A stretch of 64,000 nucleotides of DNA from Streptomyces lacrimifluminis. Lineage in GTDB: Bacteria; Actinomycetota; Actinomycetes; Streptomycetales; Streptomycetaceae. The first letter of the stretch is position 1. Each line of letters begins with the position of its first letter. The notes below the pieces were generated by a model that was not told the origin of the DNA, searched no databases, and worked only from the letters and a program-made list of their open reading frames with translations. The DNA lies in contig NZ_BMMU01000005.1 of assembly GCF_014646095.1 (NCBI RefSeq), positions 115,014 through 179,013 on the forward strand, written 5' to 3'. The translations under genes and the position numbers were made by a program. Below are positions 16,473 through 24,665 of this stretch, piece after piece.

Positions 16473-17319
16473 ATGCACAGCAGTCGGGGCGGCGGCCGGC
16501 GGCAGCGCGGCGGCGATCCTGCTGTACGAATCCGCACTGGGCCTCGGCATGGCGTGCGGCCCCCTGCTGGGCGCCCTGCTGGGCAACGCCAGCTGGCGCT
16601 ACCCCTTCTTCGGCACCGCGTTCCTGATGGCCGTCGGCTTCCTCTGCATCGCCGTGTTCCTGAAGGAACTGCCGAAGCCGGTCCAGAAGACCTCACTGCT
16701 CGACCCGATCAAGGCGCTCGGCCATGGCGGCCTGGCCTCCGCCGCGGTCTCGTCCTTCTTCTACAACTACACGTTCTTCACCGTGCTGGCCTTCACCCCG
16801 TTCGTGCTCGACATGACGCCCTACAGGTCCGGCGGCGTGTTCTTCGCGTGGGGTCTGCTGCTGGCCGTCTCGTCGGTGCTCGTGGCCCCGCGTCTCCAGC
16901 GGCGGTTCGGCTCGCTGACGGTGCTCGGCGGCTCGCTGGTGCTGCTCGCCGTCGACGTCCTGGTCCTCGGCTACGGCAGCCACACCACCGCCGTCGTCTG
17001 CACGATCCTGTCCGGCGCGTTCATCGGCGTGAACAACACGGTCTACACGGAGCTGGCGCTGGGCGTCTCGGACGCGCCGCGCCCGGTGGCGAGCGCCGGC
17101 TACAACTTCGTGCGCTGGTTCGCCGCGGCTGCGGCCCCGTTCTTCGCGCCGAGGATCGAGGAGTGGAGCGACATCCACATGCCGTTCGTGGTCGCGGCGG
17201 TGAGCGCCGTGCTCGGCGCGGCTGTGGTCGTCGTACGCCGGAAGTCGCTCACCCACGAGGTGGAGGAGCTGGAGGTTCGGCACGCTTCCGAGGACAGTGT
17301 GGGCGTCTTCTCGAACTGA
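16473..17319 (+). pseudogene. MFS efflux transporter, 5' part deleted
   Basis: The frame ending at 17319 encodes the last ~265 residues of a 12-helix MFS exporter. It begins in the motif-C region of helix 5 (LYESALGLGMACGPLLGALLG) and runs to the C-terminus. Helices 1-4, about 130-150 residues, are missing. A good ribosome binding site and ATG (GAAGGAGCAGGC-ATG at 16473) remain, but this ATG is in a different frame from the transporter. The simplest reading is a deletion just after the original start that also shifted the frame. An in-frame GTG at 16459 exists but would give a protein lacking a third of the fold. Confidence 0.75.
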
Positions 17320-17361
17320 ACGCTCCGCGGAGGGCGTGGTGATGTGCTCGCCGGCCGGTGA

Positions 17362-17422
17362 GGACTGGTCGCGCCCCGCGGCGGAGCCGCAGATCCGGCA
17401 CAGCCCCGCGCCCCTTGCGGGG
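17362..17422. repeat. long REP-like element, copy A
   Basis: actggtcgcgccccgcggcg followed by gagccgcagatc, a variable spacer, then cagccccgcgccccttgcgg. Almost the same sequence occurs at 61395-61458. Located between the MFS remnant and the Sufu-domain gene (convergent), so it may also terminate transcription. Confidence 0.75.
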
Positions 17423-17490
17423 AGCTGCCCAACTGGCTTCTCCCAGGCGGCCGTTGGTGACTTCGGTCACTCCGGAGTCGGACGCGAGGG

Positions 17491-18087
17491 TCAGTCCAGC
17501 GGGACGGATCTGCGGGCCGGGTCCCGTAGGTCCGTCCCGTTGGTGAGCCAGCGTTCCTGGAGGGCCTGGGCGCCGTGGACGCGCTTCCAGGCGGCCTCGT
17601 TCGCGGTCATCGGGAGCAGGGGCAGGAAGCGCACCGGGTCCAGGGGCGCGTCGAGCTCCAGGTCCTCGACCAGGCCACCCGGCTCCGCGACCAGGACCGA
17701 GGTGAAGGGCGCCCCGGGCCAGAGCGGCTCCCCGACGTCGAGCGAGGCACCGGGGGCCACGATCACACCCTCGACCTGCGGGGACGCGGCGAGAACCGCG
17801 AGCGGGCGCAGCACCTTGTCGGTGTCGGCGAGGCCGGCCCGGACGGAGATGACCAGTTCGGCGCGCGGGCCCTTCACCGGGTCGGCGAGCACCGCCGTGG
17901 GGTCCGCCATCGGCAGCGCGGACATGCCGAGGGTGGCGTAGCGGACGATCTCCCCGTCCTGGTCCCGGTCCGGGAATCGCAGCACCTCGACGCGGTCCGT
18001 GCCGAGGAAGGTGACCGCGGCACGCGCGTCAGGTTCGCCCAGTGCCGTACGCAGCCGGGCCTCGACCAGAGGAAGAACATCAGACAT
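17491..18087 (-). CDS. suppressor-of-fused (Sufu) domain protein
   Basis: 198 residues matching the bacterial Sufu fold, with the segments RYATLGMSALPM, ELVISVRAGL and FLPLLPMTANEAAWKR. Cytosolic; in bacteria such proteins are often linked to immunity or polymorphic-toxin loci, but here it stands alone. The ATG lies 6 bases after TATGCT and a TTTGCC lies 16 bp further back, so it is probably leaderless with its own promoter. The tail ends close to the REP element. Confidence 0.8.
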   Translation of the reverse strand: MSDVLPLVEARLRTALGEPDARAAVTFLGTDRVEVLRFPDRDQDGEIVRYATLGMSALPMADPTAVLADPVKGPRAELVISVRAGLADTDKVLRPLAVLAASPQVEGVIVAPGASLDVGEPLWPGAPFTSVLVAEPGGLVEDLELDAPLDPVRFLPLLPMTANEAAWKRVHGAQALQERWLTNGTDLRDPARRSVPLD

Positions 18088-18159
18088 GCGCCGAGCATAG
18101 GACTCGTCGGTAAAGGGCAAACGCGCACCTTGACAGTTCGGTCGGCTGTTACCCTTGGC

Positions 18160-18623
18160 CGGGTTCGGGCAGCGCGCAGATGGGGTACCACCCAGGCCTT
18201 CAGGGCCCTGGGGGAGTCGCGATCGAGTCCCGACACCGCTGAAGTTCCCCCTAGGGGGCTCCCCTTGAAGGGGAATGGATCGTCCCTCACGAGGGACCGG
18301 CCGGAGGAGGTGGGGCTGCAATGGATCGAAGTCATCCGTGCAGTAGCACCCGCTCTTCCGCCCGCTGATGTAGTTGCTCCGGCTTCTCCCGGCTGGCTGT
18401 CACCTCTCGCACTCGCGTCATCGCGGAAGAGCACTTGGTTTCGTTTTGCCTGATCCATGTGATCTGCGTCAGTTCTGAATCAGTAGCGAAGCTCACCACC
18501 GCGACGGTGCGGTGCTCCCCGCTTTGTGGACGTGCCAAACATCCTCAGCCAGGACGTCCCCATTCCGGGCAGTTCCAACCGTTGTCGGCGGTCTTTCGTT
18601 GCCTGTAGCGAAGGAACCTGCCA
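18160..18623 (+). promoter_or_regulatory. long structured leader before corA, candidate cis-regulatory RNA
   Basis: Part of a 536-bp gene-free gap. Hairpins: CCCAGGCC/GGGCCCTGGG near 18191-18214; CCCCCTAGGGGG at 18248; CCCCTTGAAGGGG at 18261; GTCCCT/AGGGAC at 18291-18306. A nested domain follows: ATGGATC (18321-18327) pairs with GATCCAT (18452-18458), enclosing the hairpin GTGC-AGTA-GCAC and a perfect 10-bp helix GCTCTTCCGC (18352-18361) / GCGGAAGAGC (18423-18432). GGAT can instead pair with ATCC at 18334-18337, giving two exclusive folds. A magnesium transporter gene follows. The strand is inferred; the same pairing works on the minus strand. I do not see the conserved M-box bases. Confidence 0.5.
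18321..18368 (+). CDS. possible 15-residue leader peptide ORF before corA
   Basis: MDRSHPCSSTRSSAR, with an unusually strong ribosome binding site (GGAGGAGGTGGGG, ten bases before the ATG). It lies inside the structured element, and its stop codon falls at the start of the inner helical domain, so translation would open the outer pairing. An overlapping frame is rich in proline codons. Its codon use does not favour GC third positions, so coding is uncertain; it could be a regulatory upstream ORF. Confidence 0.35.
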   Translation: MDRSHPCSSTRSSAR

Positions 18624-19739
18624 ATGTCGATGATCAACAACCTGCGTGCCGCCGTCCGCCCCTCCCGTCCCTCCCTGCGCAAGGACGGCAGCGGCTACGA
18701 CACCACCCGCGACCCCTCGACGCCCTCCGCCGTCGTCGACTGCGCCGTCTACCGCGACGGCGCCCGGATCGAGACCCCGAAGGCGCTGACTCCGCACGAG
18801 GCGATGCGCAAGGTGCGCCGCGACGGCGGCTTCGTGTGGATCGGGCTGCACGAGCCGACGGAGGGCGAGTTCTCCGGTATCGCCAGCGAGTTCGGGCTCC
18901 ACCCGCTCGCCGTCGAGGACGCGATCCAGGCCCACCAGCGGCCCAAGCTGGAGCGGTACGACGACACGCTCTTCACCGTCTTCAAGACCATCCACTACGT
19001 CGACCACACCGAACTCACCGCGAACAGCGAGGTCGTGGAGACCGGCGAGGTGATGTGCTTCACCGGGCGGGACTTCCTCATCACCGTCCGGCACGGCGGC
19101 CAGGGCTCCCTGCGGGCACTGCGCCACCGCCTCCAGGACGATCCCGAGCTGCTCGCCAGGGGCCCCTCCGCCGTGCTGCACGCCGTCGCCGACCACGTAG
19201 TCGACGGCTATGTGGCGGTCGCGGACGCCATGCAGGACGACATCGACGAGGTCGAGACGGAGGTGTTCTCACCGGGCCGCAAGGGCACCCCGCGCGGTAC
19301 GGACGCCGGCCGGATCTACCAGCTCAAGCGTGAGGTCCTGGAGTTCAAGCGGGCCGTCTCGCCGCTCCTGCGGCCCATGCAGCTGCTGAGCGAGCGCCCG
19401 ATGCGGCTGATCGACCCCGACATCCAGAAGTACTTCCGCGACGTCGCCGACCACCTGGCCCGGGTCCAGGAGCAGGTGATCGGCTTCGACGAGCTGCTCA
19501 ACTCGATCCTCCAGGCCAACCTCGCGCAGGCGTCCGTCGCGCAGAACGAGGACATGCGGAAGATCACGTCCTGGGCGGCGATCATCGCCGTACCGACGAT
19601 GGTGTGCGGCGTCTACGGCATGAACTTCGACTACATGCCCGAGCTGCACTGGAAGTTCGGCTACCCCGTGGTCATGACGGCCATGGTGGGCCTGTGTGTG
19701 GGCATCCACCGCACGCTGAAGCGCAACGGCTGGCTGTGA
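18624..19739 (+). CDS. corA: CorA family magnesium transporter
   Basis: 371 residues. A cytosolic N-terminal domain with long helices is followed by two C-terminal membrane helices (about 312-332 and 345-362) separated by the signature YGMNFDYMPELHWKFGYP, containing the GMN filter motif. CorA forms a pentamer that lets Mg2+ into the cell. ATG start with GAAGGA upstream. The leader suggests regulation after transcription starts. A second, leaderless gene follows after 40 bp. Counterpart by synteny: M. tuberculosis Rv1239c. Confidence 0.93.
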   Translation: MSMINNLRAAVRPSRPSLRKDGSGYDTTRDPSTPSAVVDCAVYRDGARIETPKALTPHEAMRKVRRDGGFVWIGLHEPTEGEFSGIASEFGLHPLAVEDAIQAHQRPKLERYDDTLFTVFKTIHYVDHTELTANSEVVETGEVMCFTGRDFLITVRHGGQGSLRALRHRLQDDPELLARGPSAVLHAVADHVVDGYVAVADAMQDDIDEVETEVFSPGRKGTPRGTDAGRIYQLKREVLEFKRAVSPLLRPMQLLSERPMRLIDPDIQKYFRDVADHLARVQEQVIGFDELLNSILQANLAQASVAQNEDMRKITSWAAIIAVPTMVCGVYGMNFDYMPELHWKFGYPVVMTAMVGLCVGIHRTLKRNGWL

Positions 19740-19779
19740 CGGCCGCCGGGGCGGCGGACGCCTCGCTACCCTTCTGCCC

Positions 19780-20331
19780 ATGACTGACACGCTGCTCGAC
19801 CGGGCCCTCGTCGAGGAGGCCACCAAGAAGTCCGGGCTCATCTGGGTCAAGGGCAACGGTGTGGCCGCGCCGCACGTCGCGGGCCATGGCGTCCCGGCCC
19901 GTGCGATGTGGCACGTCTGGCACGAGGGCGCGGCCGTGCTGGTCGGCGACGGGCCCGGTGAGCAGCCGTTGCCCGGCCTGGTCGAGGGGGCCGACGCGGA
20001 GGTCACCGTCCGCAGCAAGGACAAGGGCGGCCGGCTCGTCACCTGGCAGGCGACGGTCGTGGAACTGGCCCCGCACTCCCCGGAGTGGGAGGCCGCGGTC
20101 GCCGAGCTGAAGGGGAAGCGGCTGAACGCGCCGGACGGGGAGGCGATGACGGATCGGTGGGCGCGAGAATGCCGGGTGGTGCGGTTGGTGCCGCGCGCCG
20201 GGGTTGTGCGCCCTCTGCCGGACGGGACGCTGGCGGCGCCGCCGCTGCCGAGCCCGGCGACGACGCGGGAGCCGATCCCTGCGGGGTTGCCGCGGCTGCT
20301 GTTCAAGAAGCGGAAGCGCTCCGCGGGGTAG
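19780..20331 (+). CDS. conserved hypothetical protein
   Basis: 183 residues, one domain: WHVWHEGAAVLVGDGPGEQPLP and RLVTWQATVVELAP suggest a beta-barrel of the split-barrel kind, but I cannot assign a cofactor. The tail is basic (LLFKKRKRSAG). The ATG sits 7 bases after TACCCT with no ribosome binding site, so it is probably leaderless. Same strand as corA. Confidence 0.65.
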   Translation: MTDTLLDRALVEEATKKSGLIWVKGNGVAAPHVAGHGVPARAMWHVWHEGAAVLVGDGPGEQPLPGLVEGADAEVTVRSKDKGGRLVTWQATVVELAPHSPEWEAAVAELKGKRLNAPDGEAMTDRWARECRVVRLVPRAGVVRPLPDGTLAAPPLPSPATTREPIPAGLPRLLFKKRKRSAG

Positions 20332-20356
20332 GTGGTTTGTTTGCTGCGGGTCGGTG

Positions 20357-20396
20357 GGGGCTGGTCGCGCAGTTCCCCGCGCCCCTTAAGGGGCGC
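20357..20396. repeat. REP-like intergenic element, copy 3 (reverse orientation)
   Basis: ggctggtcgcgcagttcccc then gcgccccttaaggggcgc: reverse complement of the unit at 6886 with an added hairpin CGCCCCTTAAGGGGCG. Lies between two convergent genes and probably ends both transcripts. Confidence 0.75.
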
Positions 20397-20443
20397 TGTG
20401 CCGCGCCGGAGTTCACCGGTCCGCTTTCGGGGGCGCTGCCCCC

Positions 20444-21202
20444 TCAGGACGCCGGCAGCTGTTGCCCGTAGTCGACCGTCTCGTCCTTCGCCGGTTCCTC
20501 CAGGGGGAAGTCCTTGCCCCAGTCGCTCAGCAGCAGCGTGCCCGCGCCGCCCGCGCGGACCAGGCGCAGGGGGTACGGGGTTCCCTCCAGCGAGACGTCC
20601 AGGGTGCCGCCGGCGCCCTTGTCGCCGGTGATGCGGATCGTGCGGACGCCCGACTGCTTGTGGCGGCCGTCCTTGGCGAGGCTGCCGTGCAGGGTGAGCA
20701 GACCGTCCAGGAGAACGTCCTTGTCGGTGAAGCCGCTGAACTTCTTGTACGAGGGGTCGCCCGTCGGGACCTTCACGAAGAGGCCCCCGAGCTTCGCGGC
20801 GGCTGCCGCGTCCGACTCTCCGTCGTCGCCCTTGGCGCCGTCCTCGTGGCTCCAGAACGCCGCGTCGGCCTTCAGGAACAGGTGCTCCCCTACCCGCAGC
20901 AGCCGGAACGCCGACCCCTTCGCGGTGACCGAGCCGGTGCCGCCGTCGTCCTTGAGGCTCATGTCGAGGGTGTACGTGGTCCCGCTGGTCACCACGGTCC
21001 CGGAGAGGCGGACGGCGTCGGCGGACCGGGCTGCCGTACGGGTCTTCGTCTGGATGGTGTCGGCGGACAGCTTGCCGACCCCGTTGGTGCCCTCGTCCGG
21101 GTCGGCGGCGCATCCTGTCAGCCCTGTCCCCGTCACGAGCAGTGCGCATATCGCGCTCACCAGTCCGGCGCTGCGGGTACGGCCGCGGGGAATCACAGAC
21201 AC
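20444..21202 (-). CDS. LppX/LprG-like lipoprotein
   Basis: 252 residues. Signal peptide with lipobox LTGC (cysteine near residue 32), then a LppX_LprAFG-type beta-rich domain (SADAVRLSGTVV, RLLRVGEHLFLKADAAFW, LRLVRAGGAGTLLLSDWG). Lipid-anchored on the outer face of the membrane; relatives carry lipids or bind hydrophobic ligands. GTG start (VSVIPRGR), chosen because it gives a normal positively charged signal peptide; the longer frame adds 34 residues with no start signal. Divergent from the MgtE-like gene. Confidence 0.8.
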   Translation of the reverse strand: MSVIPRGRTRSAGLVSAICALLVTGTGLTGCAADPDEGTNGVGKLSADTIQTKTRTAARSADAVRLSGTVVTSGTTYTLDMSLKDDGGTGSVTAKGSAFRLLRVGEHLFLKADAAFWSHEDGAKGDDGESDAAAAAKLGGLFVKVPTGDPSYKKFSGFTDKDVLLDGLLTLHGSLAKDGRHKQSGVRTIRITGDKGAGGTLDVSLEGTPYPLRLVRAGGAGTLLLSDWGKDFPLEEPAKDETVDYGQQLPAS

Positions 21203-21417
21203 GGGTGAGGCTGCCTCTCGTACGGGTGTCCTGAGGGGTGTGGACGGCAGCGTACCGGTGCCGTCGGCCCCCGGCGGAGCCAGTCCGTCCGGACCCCCCA
21301 CCAAGGCGCGGCCGAACCGGACGGGCTAGCCTGAAGCGCATCCGAGCAGGCAATTCGGAACCCCCTTACGCAATCCGACGCGCTCCCCGCAGCGCACACC
21401 GAAGCAGGAGGCGTGGC

Positions 21418-22749
21418 ATGGCGGCAGCCTCACCCCGTGTCTTCGTCTCGCACCTCGCCGGGATGGCCGTCTTCGATCCGAACGGCGACCAGGTGGGCCG
21501 TGTGCGCGACCTGATCGCGATGCTGCGCGTCGGCAACCGTCCGCCCCGGCTGCTCGGCCTCGTCGTCGAACTCACCACCCGGCGCCGCGTCTTCATGCCC
21601 ATGACCCGCGTCACCGGCATCGAGTCCGGCCAGGTCATCACGACGGGCGTCCTGAACGTCCGGCGCTTCGAGCAGCGCCCCACCGAGCGGCTCGTCCTCG
21701 GCGAACTCCTCGACCGGCGCGTCACCCTCGGCGAGACCGGCGAGGAGGTCACCGTCCTGGATGTGGCGGTACGACAGCTGCCGGCCCGCCGCGACTGGGA
21801 GATCGAGCGGGTCTTCGTACGGAAGAAGGGCCGCGGCGGTGCCTTCCGGCGCAACACCGGCGAGACGCTGACCGTCGACTGGTCCGCCGTCACCGGCTTC
21901 TCCCTGGAGGAGGACGGACAGGGTGCCGAGAGCCTCCTCGCCACCTTCGAACAGCTGCGCCCCGCCGACCTCGCCAACGTCCTGCACCACCTGTCGCCGA
22001 AACGGCGCGCCGAAGTGGCCGCCGCCCTCGACGACGACCGGCTGGCCGACGTACTCGAAGAGCTGCCCGAGGACGACCAGATCGAGATCCTCGGCAAGCT
22101 CAAGGAGGAGCGCGCCGCCGACGTCCTGGAGGCGATGGACCCGGACGACGCCGCCGACCTGCTCGGTGAGCTGCCCGAGGACGACAAGGAGCGGCTGCTG
22201 AGCCTGATGCAGCCCTCCGACGCCGCCGACATGCGCCGGCTGATGGCGTACCGGGAGGACACGGCGGGCGGTCTGATGACGACCGAGCCGATCGTGCTGC
22301 GCCCCGACGCGACCGTCGCCGACGCGCTGGCCCGCGTCCGCAACCCCGACCTCTCCCCGGCGCTCGCCGCCCAGGTGTACGTGTGCCGCCCGCCGGACGA
22401 GACACCGACCGGCAAGTATCTGGGCGCCGTCCACTTCCAGCGGCTGCTGCGCGACCCCCCGTACACCCTGGTCGGCTCGCTCGTCGACGACGACCTGCAA
22501 CCCCTCTCCCCGGACGCCGAACTGCCGGTCGTCGCCGGGTTCTTCGCGACGTACGACATGGTGGCGGCACCGGTGGTCGACGAGAGCGGGTCGCTGCTGG
22601 GCGCGGTGACCGTGGACGACGTCCTCGACCACATGCTCCCCGAGGACTGGCGGGAGACGGAGTTCCACCTCGCCGAGACCGACGCCGACACCGATGACGA
22701 TGACGATGACGAGAGCGAGTCCGAGAGAGCGGGTGGCCATGACTCCTGA
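21418..22749 (+). CDS. soluble MgtE-like protein (PRC barrel, MgtE N domain, CBS pair), no membrane domain
   Basis: 443 residues. An N-terminal PRC-barrel-like region (FVSHLAGMAVFDPNGDQVGRVRDL) is followed by MgtE intracellular N-domain helical repeats (LHHLSPKRRAEVAAALDDDR; LEELPEDDQIEILGKLKEER; MDPDDAADLLGELPEDDKER) and a CBS pair. It then ends in an Asp-rich tail (TDADTDDDDDDESES) with no membrane helices. MgtE channels use these domains to sense Mg2+; here the sensor exists without the channel. AGGAGG before the ATG. It overlaps the DUF1003 gene by 11 bp, so the two products are probably made together. M. tuberculosis Rv1232c is a similar case. Confidence 0.85.
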   Translation: MAAASPRVFVSHLAGMAVFDPNGDQVGRVRDLIAMLRVGNRPPRLLGLVVELTTRRRVFMPMTRVTGIESGQVITTGVLNVRRFEQRPTERLVLGELLDRRVTLGETGEEVTVLDVAVRQLPARRDWEIERVFVRKKGRGGAFRRNTGETLTVDWSAVTGFSLEEDGQGAESLLATFEQLRPADLANVLHHLSPKRRAEVAAALDDDRLADVLEELPEDDQIEILGKLKEERAADVLEAMDPDDAADLLGELPEDDKERLLSLMQPSDAADMRRLMAYREDTAGGLMTTEPIVLRPDATVADALARVRNPDLSPALAAQVYVCRPPDETPTGKYLGAVHFQRLLRDPPYTLVGSLVDDDLQPLSPDAELPVVAGFFATYDMVAAPVVDESGSLLGAVTVDDVLDHMLPEDWRETEFHLAETDADTDDDDDDESESERAGGHDS

Positions 22750-23356
22750 GCGCGAGACCGGGACCCGTGAGCGCGCGGCGAGCGGCGCCACGGCGGCCTC
22801 CCGCCCCCGGGTGCGCCTCGACCAGCCGCGCGCGCCCAGGCGTCGGCTGCTGCCCGAGTACGACCCGGAGGCGTTCGGACGGATGTCCGAACGCATCGCG
22901 CGTTTCCTCGGGACCGGGCGGTTCATCGTCTGGATGACGGTCGTCATCATCGTGTGGGTGGTGTGGAACGTTTCCGCGCCGGCCGACCTGCGCTTCGACC
23001 ACTACCCGTTCATCTTCCTGACCTTCGCGCTGTCGCTCCAGGCCTCCTACGCGGCCCCGCTGATCCTGCTCGCGCAGAACCGGCAGGACGACCGGGACCG
23101 CGTCAATCTCGAACAGGACCGCAAACAGAACGAGCGGTCGATCGCCGACACCGAGTATCTGACCCGCGAGATCGCCTCCCTGCGCGCCGGGCTGGGCGAG
23201 GTGGCGACCCGGGACTGGATCCGCTCCGAGCTCCAGGACCTGGTCAAGGAGCTGGAGGAGCGGTACGCGGAACGGCACGAGGACGGGCACCACTCCGGCA
23301 GAACCGCCACATTCCCGGCAGAACGGCCGCGAGGGCGTGACATAGAAGACCGGTGA
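22739..23356 (+). CDS. DUF1003 membrane protein
   Basis: 205 residues. A basic, disordered N-terminus is followed by two membrane helices (FIVWMTVVIIVWVVWNVS and FIFLTFALSLQASYAAPLIL) around a short periplasmic loop. A charged coiled coil follows (QNRQDDRDRVNLEQDRKQNE and on), as is usual for DUF1003. The ATG overlaps the end of the MgtE-like gene. Given the coupling, it may be the membrane partner of that soluble sensor; this is inference. Confidence 0.85.
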   Translation: MTPERETGTRERAASGATAASRPRVRLDQPRAPRRRLLPEYDPEAFGRMSERIARFLGTGRFIVWMTVVIIVWVVWNVSAPADLRFDHYPFIFLTFALSLQASYAAPLILLAQNRQDDRDRVNLEQDRKQNERSIADTEYLTREIASLRAGLGEVATRDWIRSELQDLVKELEERYAERHEDGHHSGRTATFPAERPRGRDIEDR

Positions 23357-23399
23357 CGGGCTTTCCGGAGGCCGTGTGCGGCCCCGTACCATCGGGGTC

Positions 23400-24533
23400 A
23401 TGGCTACGGAAGACGCGGTGCGTGAAGCACTGGCGACGGTGAACGACCCCGAGATCCAGCGACCCATCACCGAACTGGGGATGGTGAAGTCGGTGGAGAT
23501 CGGTGCGGACGGAGCGGTCGCGGTCGCCGTGTACCTGACGGTCTCCGGCTGCCCGATGCGCGACACGATCACGAAGAACGTGACGGAGGCGGTCTCGCGG
23601 GTCGAGGGCGTCACCCGCGTCGACGTCGAACTGGACGTCATGAGCGACAACCAGCGCAAGGAGCTGGCGTCCGCCCTGCGCGGCGGCCAGGCCGAGCGCG
23701 AGGTCCCCTTCGCCAAGCCTGGCTCCCTCACTCGCGTGTACGCGGTCGCGTCCGGCAAGGGCGGCGTCGGCAAGTCGTCGGTGACCGTCAACCTGGCGGC
23801 GGCGATGGCGGCCGACGGCCTCAAGGTGGGCGTGGTCGACGCCGACATCTACGGCCACAGCGTGCCGCGCATGCTGGGCGTCGAGGGGCGTCCGACCCAG
23901 GTCGAGAACATGATCATGCCGCCGTCCGCGCACGGCGTGAAGGTCATCTCCATCGGCATGTTCACCCCGGGCAACGCCCCGGTCGTCTGGCGCGGCCCGA
24001 TGCTCCACAGGGCCCTCCAGCAGTTCCTGGCGGACGTGTTCTGGGGCGACCTGGACGTGCTCCTGCTGGACCTCCCGCCGGGCACGGGCGACATCGCGAT
24101 CTCGGTTGCCCAACTGGTCCCGAACGCCGAGATCCTGGTCGTGACGACGCCTCAGCAGGCCGCGGCCGAGGTGGCCGAGCGCGCGGGCGCCATCGCCGTC
24201 CAGACCCACCAGAAGATCGTCGGCGTGGTCGAGAACATGGCCGGCCTGCCCTGCCCGCACTGCGACGAGATGGTCGACGTCTTCGGCACGGGCGGCGGCC
24301 AGAGCGTCGCGGACGGCCTCACCAGGACGACGGGCGCGACAGTACCGGTCCTCGGCTCCATCCCGATCGACGTCCGCCTGCGCGAGGGCGGCGACGACGG
24401 TACACCGGTCGTCCTGTCCGACCCGGACTCCCCGGCGGGCGCGGCACTGCGCGGGATCGCGGGAAAGCTGGGGGGCCGGCAGCGGGGCCTGTCGGGCATG
24501 TCCTTGGGGATCACCCCGAGGAACAAGTTCTGA
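23400..24533 (+). CDS. mrp: Mrp/NBP35 family Fe-S cluster carrier ATPase
   Basis: 377 residues. N-terminal MIP18/DUF59 domain (about 1-90), then a deviant Walker A P-loop GKGGVGKSS near residues 121-129, the DADIYGHSVPRMLG switch and a CPHC motif that holds a bridging Fe-S cluster in the dimer. It delivers Fe-S clusters to apoproteins in the cytosol. The ATG is 7 bases after TACCAT with no ribosome binding site, so probably leaderless. Counterpart: M. tuberculosis Rv1229c. Confidence 0.92.
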   Translation: MATEDAVREALATVNDPEIQRPITELGMVKSVEIGADGAVAVAVYLTVSGCPMRDTITKNVTEAVSRVEGVTRVDVELDVMSDNQRKELASALRGGQAEREVPFAKPGSLTRVYAVASGKGGVGKSSVTVNLAAAMAADGLKVGVVDADIYGHSVPRMLGVEGRPTQVENMIMPPSAHGVKVISIGMFTPGNAPVVWRGPMLHRALQQFLADVFWGDLDVLLLDLPPGTGDIAISVAQLVPNAEILVVTTPQQAAAEVAERAGAIAVQTHQKIVGVVENMAGLPCPHCDEMVDVFGTGGGQSVADGLTRTTGATVPVLGSIPIDVRLREGGDDGTPVVLSDPDSPAGAALRGIAGKLGGRQRGLSGMSLGITPRNKF

Positions 24534-24560
24534 CGGACGTCAGCGAGGGTTTGGGCTTTC

Positions 24561-24588
24561 AGGGGCGCGGGGAACTGCGCGACAAGCC
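24561..24588. repeat. REP-like intergenic element, copy 4
   Basis: aggggcgcggggaactgcgc then gacaagcc, identical over 27 bases to the copy at 6887. Confidence 0.8.
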
Positions 24589-24635
24589 ACAACGGCGCGG
24601 CACCCGCCGCACCACCCCACGCCCCCACAGCGGAG

Positions 24636-24665
24636 GGGGCGCCGCATACCAACGGCGCCCCTTTC
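24636..24665. terminator. bidirectional hairpin terminator
   Basis: GGGGCGCCG / CGGCGCCCC stem followed by tttct on the plus strand, between the convergent mrp and hypothetical genes. Confidence 0.85.

Noticed and set aside
16416-17342. Second long frame from the retained ATG of the MFS locus
   Set aside because: It reads Arg/Gly-rich shadow sequence. Only the other frame encodes membrane helices.
18160-18620. M-box (ykoK) magnesium riboswitch before corA
   Set aside because: The bases conserved in M-box RNAs (for example the GGTGAGGCTCCT segment) are not visible, so I report only an unclassified structured leader.
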